From positions 930,001-994,000 of the forward strand of contig CM057066.1 in NCBI GenBank assembly GCA_029945375.1: DNA of 64,000 bases, given 5' to 3'. The translations under genes were made by a program, and so were the position numbers. The notes below the pieces were generated by a model. It saw nothing but the letters and a program-made list of their open reading frames with translations, was not told the DNA's origin and searched no databases. This document shows, one piece after another, positions 23,923 to 34,878 of this stretch (position 1 is the stretch's first letter; every line of letters begins with the position of its first letter). The DNA is from Agaricus subrufescens (lineage: Eukaryota > Basidiomycota > Agaricomycetes > Agaricales > Agaricaceae).

Positions 23923-25315
23923 TCAAGCATCTCCACCACTCTTATCCGCATTATACGTCGACGAACTCGTATCCTTGGTACACCCATCCGGCTCCGAATG
24001 AATCTCCAACGTCCCCTTCTTCTCCGGGAACACAACCGTAATCGTCCTCTGCTCCGTCCCATCACTCGACACATCATGCGAATGCGAAGGCAACGTCGAC
24101 GACAACTGTCCCGTAGTCCTCACATCCACAGACTCCTGAATCCCAAATGTCGACTTGGCATGATTATGACGTGGATTCCGCGCGAAATTCACATCAGAAA
24201 TAGGCATCGTCTGTCGATGTCCATCCCGCACAGTAGGCTCCTTCGAAATCCGAAAAACGCGAGACGCCATAGACGCAGCCAACGTGATAGCCGGATACGT
24301 CAGCATAAGCTTATATTCCACCGGAGTCGAAGGAAGCGCAATCAAAACACCAATCGGGAAGTCCAAACAAATAGCCAGGCTGTTCAACAAAAAAAGACCC
24401 CATAATCAGCCTCAATTCAAATCCAGGTTAGCACACATCAAACACACTCACAGGTAATACTGCTGTCCACCCCGTAGAAACGCTCCGTAGATACCGGAAG
24501 CGCGCGGCACGGAAACTGATTTCTCCCGTTCATTCGTCGAGTTCTTCGGCGCAAGACTAGTCTGCACGCATAAACGATGGTATGCCACCGTCAGGTAAAC
24601 AAGCGTGTCAAACGCAAATCTAACAAACGCCGCCGTGGCAACATATCGTTCCGCATTCGCCGCCACGCAATACCTCGTCCCAGGTATATACGCCATCTTG
24701 ACACCAAAAGCAGCAGGAGTCGTGGCCCCGAGACAAAGAAGCCAAAGCACCGAGAAGACAGTCGTGATTCTTCGATTATCGGCGTATATTTTTCGGATCC
24801 GGTGGAGGAATAGATATGTAGTGCAAGCCATGGCGAAATAGCTCATGAGTCCGTAGCTGATTTCCATGCCATGACAGTTCTTCAGTGGACCAGCTAAAGA
24901 GACGAGTTTAGACCAAAATAATGGGCGGAAGGGACCATAGTTCCTTACTTTGTTGGATGACAGCAAGGAGAACGAAAGTGAGGGCGAATATTCTGATGTT
25001 ATTATCAGCGACGTCGCATACAGAGCTATTCAGATTTTCCCTAACCTCGAAGAGAAAAAGCAGAACACATCAAAGCGAAAGGGCTCTTTGCGCAAGATCC
25101 TAATATCCTCAGGGAGATACAACAAATCGTCCCATATCGTCGCCTATCCCCCAAAATCCATAAGCCGCCGCCCACAAAAAATAGAAAAAAAAAAAACACA
25201 AGGCCAAACGCACCCCAAGTACAGCAAGACACAAATTCCTAACTCCCTCAAATCTCGCTCCAGCAGCAGGTGTAAGGTGGTTGAGGTATGTATCAGGATT
25301 GGGGAACGGGGGCAT
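23923..25315 (-). CDS. Orphan seven-helix membrane protein A
   Basis: Basidiomycete-type polytopic membrane protein of unknown function; its layout suggests a receptor-like seven-helix protein. The start at 25315 gives MPPFPNPDTYLNHLTPAAG, matching the start of the neighbouring paralogue (MSSPFLNPDTYLNHWTPDN). Helices are visible in NLCLAVLG..., in SYGLMSYFAMACTTYLFLHR, in ITTVFSVLWLLCLGATTPAA, in FVRFAFDTLVYLTVAYHRLC, and, after the motif RGGQQYYL, in two further segments ending TYPAITLAASMASRVFRISK. A hydrophilic tail of about 100 residues follows and ends at TGA 23925-23923. Several short introns; one near 25,200 contains long A/T runs. No catalytic motif seen. It could sense a ligand or transport something; the sequence does not say. 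Confidence 0.7.
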
Positions 25316-26451
25316 CACGACTTCGAGCCTGAGAGAACACACCAACACATTTGGTCTGCGGAGTGAAATAGCCCTTTTCTTTATCGACTCAAACCCCCCA
25401 CCCTGCTGTCAACATGAACCAACAAACTGTCACATCATTCATCGCTTTTTTTTAGCACATCATACATCAACAACAATTCTCATCAGCACAAGAAAAAAAT
25501 GATACTTCATCGTCGAATCATCGTCTTCCTTCGCATCGTTGGAGTTCCGTACATGGTTATGGGCAGTACACACTTACTTATACCAATCAATGTTTCATCC
25601 TCCTCGTGCACGCCCACCAAAATGGTATCATCATCTCGGAGATAAAAACTAACCGAACATTCTCTCATCCAGTTGTCGATGATTGGCCTCTCCCAAAAGA
25701 TGCTCGACACATAACAAATTATTTACTTATTTTCTCATGTGACCATTGGGTTATCTTCGCGGTCGTCCTCTTCGGGTTACTCGGTGCTAACGACAGGGAC
25801 AGCCTTCCCGGCAAATCGCGATAACATCCTCGTATAACCCTATATAGCAATGATAATATAACCACCTTAACCCTTTCTGTCGACTTTACTCGATGATACA
25901 CTGAAGCCGCCGGCGGTCGTGATCATATTTCGTATGCGTGTGGGGAGAATAGTGATTTTGAAGTAAGCTTTAGCGATCGGCCATCACGACAGGTGTCCAC
26001 CAACATATATCACACACACACACGAAAGCGAGGGGGAGACTCAGTCCACCCAAATCTTCAAGTATCTCACTCCCAACGGCCTAGTGGGGCCTAGTAGGAG
26101 CCTAGTACATCACACAGCCATAGAATGATGGTCAATCTATATCCACTTTGCAAAATCAAATGTCGTATATATATACCAAACCCGTTACTTCGGGAATACA
26201 ATAAATCAATCCCCCCCCCTTCCCCTTCATTTGAATATGTGTCGTAAACTAAGATAAAAACAGCCGACATAAATAAACAGTTCGTAAAAAGTCTCTGAGA
26301 GAATTTACCACAGGTGTTAATATTACAACTCTCTATCATGATGCTGATGAAAAACGAAGCCAGAACACTGACTTTTTTTAAAAAAAGGAGAGAGAGAAAT
26401 GGGCCATCCACATCACATAATTATACTCATACATTCACATTACCCAAAATA
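25316..26451. other. Intergenic between the two seven-helix genes
   Basis: 1.1 kb upstream of gene A and downstream of gene B. It holds a short CA repeat (near 26,010) and homopolymer runs, but no gene-like frame. The direct adjacency of the paralogues on one strand points to a tandem duplication. Confidence 0.5.
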
Positions 26452-27773
26452 TCAAAGTTCTCGAGTTTCAGATGATGCTGAAATAGCTTGGTCACAATCG
26501 TCCGATCCCTTAGTAACAGTAGTCCCCCGGGACTTTCCCAGAGTAGAGCCATCATCAACCCCTTGTTGAACCCTCGCTGAGGAAGAAGCAATAGTCGAAT
26601 AACGAGTGCCATTGGATATACTATTCGTAGCCGTACCCTGAGCGGCAAAATTGAGGTCGGATAAAGGGTGGATGTTGATGTCTTCCAAATCAAGTTGTTT
26701 GATGTTCCTATAAACACGACAGGCCATGGAAGCCGTCAACGACACCGATGGGAAGGCGAACATATTTTGGTAAACGGGAGGTATAAAGTGGACACCAAGC
26801 AGTGTCACGAGGATAATATAAACCCCAACTGTAAGTCTACAAAATCGTCAGACTTCCCCCCTTTTTTTTCCCATCATAAGACCGTATAAAAAAGCTCTAC
26901 TCACAGATAGTATTGCTGACCACCTTGCAGGATCGCCCGTGAAAGACGGGGCAGGGCCTTTCCCGATATCAACGTCCTCCACGATACTTTCGCATCCAAT
27001 GTGCTATGTGTGGCTATGATCTTGTAGGAGATTGCGAGGAACACCAGGGTATCAAAGACAACCGGTGCCAACCCTCCACCAAGGACGTAGGGTTCGGGTT
27101 GAGTATCAAGACAATGCAACGTGCCCGGAGCATGAACAGCTCGCACGCCGAGTACCACTGTAATCTCTATCCCGCCGTTTATGAACCACAGTCCAGCGAA
27201 AAAGTACTTGATCCACTTGTTATTGGGGTAGACTGCTTCCAATCGACGAAGGAACAGGAATGATGACGACCATAGTGACAGCATGAGGCAACATCCCAAG
27301 GATATAAACATTGGATCGCAGTTCTTGAGTGGTAACACTAGTGCGATTCAGTTGGCTTCGATCGACCTCTCGACAATGATCACTCACCCTTGGCAAGAGC
27401 GGACAGCAAGACGTAACACAGGGCAAAAAGCCTATCAACATCCATCCATTGAGATAATCGTTCCGTAACAACAGCGTCATAAAAAAGGGGGGGGGACAGA
27501 CCTCGAAGTTACGAAACACACATTCACAGCCCGAATACTCTGCTGCCTCCGCAATATCTCATAATCAACAGGAACGTAGACAAGGATATCCCATATTAGC
27601 GCCTGCAAATAGCATAGTGTAAATAACATATCAGAAAACACCCCATAATCGAAAATAGGAAAACATACTCCAAGAACAGCCAAGTATAGATTTCTCGCGA
27701 CTTCGACTTGGAAGGCATTGTCGGGAGTCCAATGATTAAGGTATGTGTCGGGATTTAGAAAAGGGGAGGACAT
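26452..27773 (-). CDS. Orphan seven-helix membrane protein B (paralogue of A)
   Basis: The start at 27773 gives MSSPFLNPDTYLNHWTPDN, then VARNLYLAVLG and ALIWDILVYVPVDYEILRRQ. Later helices are FALCYVLLSALAK, FISLGCCLMLSLWSSSFLFL, YFFAGLWFINGGIEITVVLG and GGGLAPVVFDTLVFLAISYK. The paralogue motif LPRLSRAILQGGQQYYL follows. The last helices are in the exon with LLGVHFIPPVYQNMFAFPSV and SLTASMACRVYRNIKQ. A serine/threonine-rich tail ends at 26452. Exon layout, the GGQQYYL motif and the ASMACRV motif are shared with gene A, while overall sequence has diverged. Intact as far as can be seen. Function unknown. The CAC...GTG MITE lies about 390 bp upstream. Confidence 0.7.
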
Positions 27774-28163
27774 GATGACGAGAGAAAAAAATTAAAGAAA
27801 AGATACACGCTCCGGAAGTGCGTAATAACCATGCAGTCAGCGCATCTCCCATTGGCTTTGTAACGCTCCGTTTGTTCAGACCGTGGAGCGCTTTTGAATA
27901 TATTGTAATACAATACTCAGGCTTCTATGGAACCTTGCGAAGTTGCTATTTATATCGTGACGTAACTCTTTTTTTTTTTTCTCAAAAGCGACTAGTGACT
28001 AGCCTGTGATATATGCCACTAGAGACATGTTTGTTCCTTCTTTGGCAGCTGTGGGTGTCAAAGTCATAATACCAAGCGAAGACACCTGTAGTTCCGTCAA
28101 TAATCAATATGTGCAAGTTCCGTTTTTCCGTGATCTCGTCCCAGGACATTTTTCTCTCATACA
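27774..28163. other. Promoter region of seven-helix gene B
   Basis: About 390 bp between the start of gene B and the MITE. It contains a T-run (27970-27980) and no other recognisable element. Confidence 0.4.
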
Positions 28164-28301
28164 CACTGGGCCGGTGTCACAATAAGGCACCTGCCTTATT
28201 GAAACATTATTGATTTTTTTGTGACTTTTTGTGACTTTTGTCACGAATTTTTCAATATTTACTCAATAAGACACGTGGCTTATTGTGACACCGGCCCAGT
28301 G
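28164..28301. mobile_element. MITE with CAC...GTG ends (138 bp)
   Basis: Starts CACTGGGCCGGTGTCACAAT and ends with the exact reverse complement. The first 23 bases of the two ends are identical inverted, and about 50 bases can pair with a few mismatches. It is flanked by TACA on both sides (28160-28163 and 28302-28305), a probable 4-bp target duplication. No coding capacity. CAC...GTG termini and 2-4 bp duplications are typical of the CMC (CACTA/Mirage/Chapaev) superfamily, to which Plavaka belongs. The central part contains GTGACTTTTTGTGACTTTTG, a short internal direct repeat. Confidence 0.85.
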
Positions 28302-28305
28302 TACA

Positions 28306-31300
28306 GTATCCTCTGATTAGCTTCCCATGAAATTTATCAGTAGCGTGTATGACAACAGGTGAACCATGCTGCTTACTTTCAATTATGCTCTCGAGGCAAT
28401 GCGGTCCCGCGGCCGCGGGTGGCGACGTGGGATGAGGCGGGATTATCGGGCGATAGAGGTGTCAGTTGCAGTCAGTGACAGTTTAGACTACACCGGATGT
28501 GTCTACTACTGACGCCGAACGTTAATTATGATGCATTTACCCGAGCTCTATGGGCGCTTCAATGAAACGTCTCCTCTCCAATCAAAGATGTTTCTGTGAC
28601 CTCTGGATATGCGCAATCCAGATTGCTGAGAGTATCATTCTTGTGAGAACGACCTTCGTTGATGAAACCCATCCATCTACACGACCGTAGTCAGGCACAA
28701 CTTTCGAGCTCCATCGTGAACAGTCTGGCGGGATGTCGGAATACCGCTCGGAGCAACGATAGCTTGGTCCCGAATACTAAGTAACTCACAAGTAACTCAA
28801 TCAGTCGGTAAAGTAGTGAAGATGGACCCCCCTCGTCTACCGTGATATATCTGATAACTCACCTTGAAAGCGATGACGCTATAAGATCCAAAATATTTAG
28901 TTTTCCTGCTTTTTCTTTTTTTTTTTTTTTTGACAAGTCCGCGGAGCGCCGTGTCAAAACGAAAGGGGATAGACGGAACAAGGGCTTGAATCATCTATCA
29001 CGAGGGTGGGAGAGATCTTCGGCAGGCGTTTATGTCCGTCACAATCGCAATGATGATGGAAGTCTAATACTGATCTATGTGTATGATACGCACGCAGAGA
29101 AATCAAGGAAATAAATGAGCCTTGAGTAAAATGGGCGTCGGTAAGCGCATAAATCACGGAAGCATAGGAGGGGTCGTCATGGAGGTACACCTGTCTTGAT
29201 GTGCCCACCAGCAGGTGAGAGAGTTGCAGGTTCAGAGCGGGGCTGAAATTATACCGAACGGGTGCATCCTCGTGCTGGAGATAGGTCCAGGATAAGACTA
29301 GGATAGGAAGTCCGGGCAGCCAGGCGAAGCGAGTAGCATCGGCTCCGTAGGAGTATTTCAGCAATCTGCACGGGACGGTCACATTCCTCCAGGCAGTGTT
29401 CCCAAGACTCCAGTACTTGAACTTATATATATTGCTGTTCTCCCGTCACTATCCCGACACCACCAGAGACTCGCCTCGTAAAGCCGAACTCAAAAAATCT
29501 CCTGCAATATTCATCGAATTTACATCACTTCTGGCGATCCGAATTTCATATCAACATACAGTATAGTTGTTAGCGCATCAAATGACCAATGTCACTTGAT
29601 TCACCAGACGGTTCAAGTCGAAAACGCTGCAGAGTGCAGGAGCCGTGGGGGCCATACGCCGTACACGCAAATGTGACTTTCACCAGGATTCTCACGCCAT
29701 CCGCACCACCTATGATTTGGACCATGTGCCATAGTGCCGAACCGCCGCCGCCACTACAACGGTGACAGCTTCTTAAGTTGCGCACGTGAGAATTACGAAG
29801 ATTCTTTGATTAATCATTACATGAGATCGGATCCGTCAAGCCTATTTGCAAGGTGGAACTACTTTTGTCCGGGATTTAGAAGCCGCAAGTGTCCTCATCT
29901 GCCGTTTCCTCTATATATGCCAAACTAGATTGTATCATCTTTTCATGTGAGCTTATGGAGCGGGTCTCTCGGACCTTTTTAATGACTTGCGTGCAGGTTT
30001 CAAGTGAAGTAAATCTCCTAGAGTTCGAGTCATCGAACATCGAAGCCGTAATTTTCAGGGAAGTCTGAATAATGGAATTTCTGAGAAGCTGAGTTGAATG
30101 ATTCATCCACTATGGGCGTCGGTGGGCTCAGAGTGGGCCGCAGCTGGGCCGCAGCATCTTAATCACCCATGTGCAGTGACTGGAAGTGAAGTGGAAATAA
30201 ATTGGATGAACACGACACCGATGCCTTTTCTTTGTTCGGAGGTTGTTCCCGGGTGCCATACTGCCTATATTTTACCTTTTATGTTATTGAACCACTTTGT
30301 CATGATAGGCGAAAGGTAAACTGACCCTTTTCTTGGTTTTATTAGTGGAGTGTGTATCCCAACTTCTTGGACCCTGCATAAGTCATGTACCTTGCTTGAT
30401 GCAGTAGTATCGTGGACAAATCGCCGATTTTCCAAAAATAATGTCTTTGTTGCTAATGAATTCCTTGGCCTGCGCTCCGCACGTGCCGCGAAGTTTGAAG
30501 CATCTCCTGTTTTTAGATGTGTGTGTTTACCTGGCTCAAGCGGGCACATACGGGATGAACATGGTACAGGAATGGATGTGACTCGAGCTGGTTTGTAAAG
30601 GACAGATGAACCCTGGATGAACCCTCCATTTACAAGCGGTTCAATCCCGACGGTATACTCGAAAGTCATTGTCCCGACGGCCAATAGAACTTGAACAGAC
30701 CCCACATCATCCTCCGAATGGTGAGGAAATGACCGGACGCACAAAACGTTAACTGCCTCATGTGCCATCCATAAACGGGGGTCAAACTCTCAGGCACGGT
30801 TCATAGATTGTTGAACCACTGACAGCAAGAATATAGTCACGTAAACACTGGTTATGATGTCTTGAGATGTTTTAGTTCTTATTCACGAGCACGACAGTAG
30901 GCGGCGTAGAATCTTCTATCCACTAGAATATTTTGACTATCGGGAGTGAGATGGAGAGAAAATAGATGGAGCTGTGGGGTAATGGACAGGAAGAGAAGTG
31001 GAGGTAGGTGATGCCCTCGCTTAAGCGATCAACAACAGAATCGATCTATCAAGGCGAGGAATTTGTTCAATTTAACTGTGCAGGATGGTTTTTAACATGT
31101 TTTCCGTACTTTACAAAGCCTCTATAGCTAGCATTCTGTGCCAATCTACATCGACTTGCTTCCAATAAATTACGAATAATTTAACTTTAGTAACCCTGGG
31201 TGCACGAGATTCCTCTTACCCAATTCTCCATAGTTAAGGAGCATTTAACAATATAACAAGGGGAAGGTTTCGGAGAACTTTCAAACCTTTGGGTAACTCG

Positions 31301-31711
31301 GTGAGCTTAAAAGTTTATTGCGTCATAATTTTGGCTGGTACAGAGTGACGAACGTCAGATACACCATGAAATCTTCATACAGTTCTCTTCAACTTTGTTC
31401 ACGTCGGTGTATCGGAAACGTAGTCTACATCCGACTTGCTGCACTCAGACAAGACGAGAGTAAGCCAGCTTATCGTCACCTCTCTATACTTTTGTTTAAG
31501 TCTATTTATAGTCTGGACCCTGATCATGGGATGCCGGCTCACGAACCAGGGCTCCTATCAAATTACGAACGGGCACAAGCTGCGTTTACTCCAAGTCTCA
31601 CTAAGATTCATGTAATGCCAGATAATTCGTAAGGGCCGCTCTGCCACCCATTTTACATAAAAGCGTGCACCTTTTCTCTCCCTCCCTCCATTATTCCTTT
31701 CTTCGTCCCAA
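28306..31711. other. Gene-poor interval upstream of the first MOSC gene
   Basis: No gene I can assign. Two minus-strand frames are long enough to note. 28954-29382 (142 codons; MTVPCRLLKYSYGADATRFA at the start) has TATATATAAG about 50 bp upstream of its ATG. 30265-30768 is 167 codons and unrecognised. Neither shows a domain. The 150 bases before 31712 become pyrimidine-rich (CTCCCTCCCTCC), a common core-promoter texture for the following gene. Confidence 0.35.
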
Positions 31712-33160
31712 ATGTCATCCCAGATCTCCTCCCCGATCGCCTCAGACTTTTCCTATGCAGGGCTTCTAACTGCTGCTGTTATCTTCTTCACTTTCAGTCG
31801 TACTGCGATCAAAGCATTCAGGAGCAGAAACGCGACGCCAAGGACCGGAAAATTGCCACCTGAAGATGGCACAGTTAAAGTCGTTAAAATTTTGGTACAT
31901 CCCCTGAAGGTGTGTCGATCGTCCCCATTTTCTTTCTTCTGAAAGTTAATTGTGTCTATAGAGTTGCCGCGGGACATCCGTCGAACGCGTGAGATATGAC
32001 GAGCAGGGTCTTGAGGTATGCCATGTGAGATCTTCTGGGATTTGCTGTTAATTGAAATCGCTATTCTTGAAAGCATGACCGACGATGGTGCATCATTGAC
32101 GCTGAGACTCGAAGGGTCATAACCGCTCGCGAGTGCCCGAGGGTAAGAGCTTCCTCCAAAGTCAAAGATATCTTGTTCATAATCGTACAACCAGTTAGTC
32201 TTGGTTTGGCCTCACATTCACGCCAACCCCTCCGCTCCGGATGGAGGGTCACTTCTCGTAACATTTCCCGAAGATGCTGAGTGCGAAAATTTCAAGATCC
32301 CTCTAAACCCCTCTGCCGAGACATTGAACACATGGCCAGTGTAAGCACGATGCAATCTCACGGGTTGATGAATACAGTCTCAATTGTGATCAATATACAC
32401 AGATTACCCGACATTGTCATGTTCCCATCACTTCCTTCTATGGACGGCTACATCTGTCAACATTCGATCAATGGCTCGACAACTCCATCAGAGATAATGT
32501 CGAAGTTCATTGGAAAACCTGTCCACCTCATCTACAAGGGGCCAACACCTCGGGCAGCTGAAGCATCGCATGAGTTCCCTGACCTGAAGGCCTTTTCGAA
32601 TTACCAAGACTTATACCCCATGATGATGCTATCAGAAGAAAATCTAGCAGCTGTCGAGGAGCAGGCTAGACCACTTGTGGGGACGCAAGGTGTGAGCGAG
32701 AAGTGGAGGGATGCTACCCTGAAAGTCGAACGGTGAGAATCTATTGGACAGTATTCTGATCACGAACGCTCAGTTGATGTGGCATCAGTTTCCGCCCCAA
32801 TATAGTATTACGTGGTGCGGGTGCCTTTGGCGAAGATAATTGGGAAGAGATCAGTATCGGCTCAAAGGGCGCAACCAGTATTACACTTGTTTCAAAGACC
32901 ACGCGTTGTTTGGTAAGTGTTTTGCGGATGCTGTACATGGGGTACTCATATGTATCATGAATTTGGTTCAATAGCTTCCTAACGTTGACCCCGACACGGG
33001 CGTAAAGGATGCAGCGGTACCATACAAGGTGATGATGAAATTCAGAAAGGGGATTGACCCCGTAGACAAGATGAAGCCTTGCTTTGGGTGCAATGGAGTG
33101 CCGAAGGGAGAAGGGGAAATTAAGGTCGGGGATACTGTCTATGTGAAGAAAATGTGGTAG
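31712..33160 (+). CDS. MOSC-domain protein 1 (mARC-like), membrane-anchored
   Basis: Resembles the mitochondrial amidoxime-reducing component and the MOSC tail of molybdenum-cofactor sulfurases, which carry a molybdenum centre and reduce N-hydroxylated compounds. The start ATG follows a pyrimidine-rich leader. Residues 16-35 (YAGLLTAAVIFFTFSRTAIK) form a hydrophobic anchor. The MOSC N-terminal barrel follows: VVKILVHPLK, SCRGTSVERVRYDEQGLE and HDRRWCIIDAETRRVITARE, each at an exon edge. Later comes VMFPSLPSMDGYICQHSING, then FRPNIVLRGAGAFGEDNWEE, and the conserved cysteine in KTTRC joined across an intron to LLPNVDPDTG, as in the Mo-ligand region of mARC. It ends KPCFGCNGVPKGEGEIKVGD and YVKKMW, TAG at 33158. 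At least six introns, all frames consistent. A paralogue lies at 37930-39298. Confidence 0.85.
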
Positions 33161-33431
33161 ACAGTGGAAGGCGGGAGTTGCTGTTAAAAATTGATTCTCA
33201 AATATTATCTCAGGTGGGATGGACTGTCGCGGATCTGTTCTATTATCCTGTTCGTTTTAATTGTACTTGTGTATTCTTGGTCGTTGGCACTATGTATCAT
33301 ATACATCATAATGGAGTTCCGAAGCAAGCTCCGGGTCGTATCCGTGCCGATGCCGGTTTAAACTTCAGGAGAGGCTTTCATCCATCCATCATCCCTTCGT
33401 TTCGATCTCTCAATTCTAGAAGCGTCCTTAC

Positions 33432-34264
33432 ATGCCCAAAGGATTTCTCGCAGTCTTATCCGAACCAGGCCAAGTCACATTGGATGAGTTTCAAGGTGAG
33501 AAAGGACTGTGACTTCGATTCAAGAATGATCCAAATCCCTATTTACTCGCTGATTAGATTGGTACAACAACGAGCATGTACCTTTGCGGCTAAATCGCTT
33601 ACCCTCCTTCTTGACTGGCGCTCGATTCTCCGCCGTCGATGGCAAGAAACCTGGATGGGTTGCTCTATATGATATAGATTCAACGACAACTTTCAGCGAT
33701 CCTTCATACACTCGCCTTCGCGAGAATCGTAGCCCTCGAGAAGCTGCTCTCGTCAAGAAGCTTGATGTTCTCGATAGACGCACCTGCGAGGCAGTCTTCG
33801 TGAATGAAGACCGACAGCTGATAGCGGAAACTCAAAATACTGGGCTGGCTGTTGGAAATTCCACACAATGGATCCTCTCATGCGGAATGGAAATCGAGAT
33901 GCAAGGAGAAGACTCCGTCTCTGCGTCATGGAAAAAACTACTGGAAACCATCAACCTTGGGAAAGGTGTCATTCGTTCACGATTGTTTAAATGTGTTGAT
34001 GGTTTGAAGACTGGTGTTGCAATTTCCTCTAGTCCCGAGAAGATACCGGGGTACTTTGTCCTTCTTGGTGAGATCGCTTTCGTTCACGTGGACATATCCG
34101 CTCAAAGTTCTTCAGAACTAATGTCTCAGAATGACTTTGGGGAGTGCCGCGCCGCGTTGGGTAGATTAGAAGGAGATAAATCAATGCTGTTATCGGAGAT
34201 AAGGGAGTGGCAGCTCTATCGAGCTTATCCAGCTGTTGCCCAAGGAAATACTTCGGCATCGTAG
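33432..34264 (+). CDS. EthD-like dimeric alpha-beta barrel protein
   Basis: The first exon (33432-33495) reads MPKGFLAVLSEPGQVTLDEF. A 62-nt intron (33496-33557) joins it in frame to DWYNNEHVPLRLNRLPSFLT, then GARFSAVDGKKPGWVALYDI and YTRLRENRSPREAALVKKLD with VLDRRTCEAVF. The motifs DWYNxEHVPLR and ALYDI are hallmarks of the ferredoxin-like EthD/DABB fold found in small fungal enzymes and pathway helpers. The C-terminal half (WKKLLETINLGKGVIRS onward, with PGYFVLLGEIAF) looks like a second, weaker barrel repeat. It ends at TAG 34262-34264. Reaction unknown. An isolated GTGAGA at about 34065 could be read as a donor but gives no in-frame acceptor, so the second half is kept as one exon. Confidence 0.72.
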
Positions 34265-34878
34265 GGGCTATGCATGATATTCTGTCCCAACTCTGAGCGA
34301 TTTTTAAATAAATGAAAATACTGATTGTCAGGTGTCAGAGAGATGTATTCGAGGATTTTAGGCTAGTTTACTGAAACCCCGACCTGAAAGTTACCGACAG
34401 TGAACAATCTCGTCCCCTACTATTATATCTCGTCCTTATCTACCTCTTTATGCCAAAATCTGTCTACCCTGTTGTTTGACTTTCCTGACGCCTGTCCTCG
34501 TCGTCGTTATACAGCCCTCTAGAGCAGTAGAGAAAGCATTTTGAATCATAAATCACTGGGTCATATGATGCTCAACAAATGGGATCATAAGATTTTCACG
34601 ATCCACTCCTCTCAGAGCATGTGGGTAACAGTGGGAACAATCGACCCCGTAAAAAGTTGGAATGGCACGATCTTACCACTCCAGCGCCTTTTCGTCTCAT
34701 GAATTACGTTGGTAATGATTCATTGAGTACAGTACCTGCTAAATACGGAGTTAGTAAATATGGATCGATCTGGTGATGTCTATCTTTATATATATATAAG
34801 CCCTTGTCACTCCTACCTTTACCGCCAACCCTGCCATTGACACGTCCTACACACTGGGGAAACACACGTTCAGAAGCA
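34265..34878. promoter_or_regulatory. Promoter region with TATA box for the F-box gene
   Basis: A strong TATATATATATAAG lies at about 34787-34800. It directly precedes the in-frame ATG at 34804, which would leave almost no room for transcription start, so translation more likely begins at the next in-frame ATG (34879). The remainder (34265-34780) is 3' flank of the EthD-like gene and shows nothing else. Confidence 0.5.

Noticed and set aside
23875..24405. 176-codon plus-strand arginine-rich frame
   Set aside because: Antisense of the last exon of seven-helix protein A; the arginine richness is a frame artefact.
26004..26025. CA dinucleotide run, and a similar run near 55,948
   Set aside because: Short simple repeats of ordinary length with no associated feature.
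28954..29382. 142-codon minus-strand frame with a TATA-like sequence upstream
   Set aside because: The TATA spacing is suggestive, but the product resembles nothing known and the frame shows no conserved motif, so a gene call is not supported.
30265..30768. 167-codon minus-strand frame in the gene-poor interval
   Set aside because: No recognisable domain, helix pattern or splice context; kept only as a note in the interval description.
34065..34104. Possible intron (GTGAGA...CAAAG) in the EthD-like gene
   Set aside because: It is 40 nt long, breaks the frame and leads directly to a stop; reading through keeps one open frame to the end.
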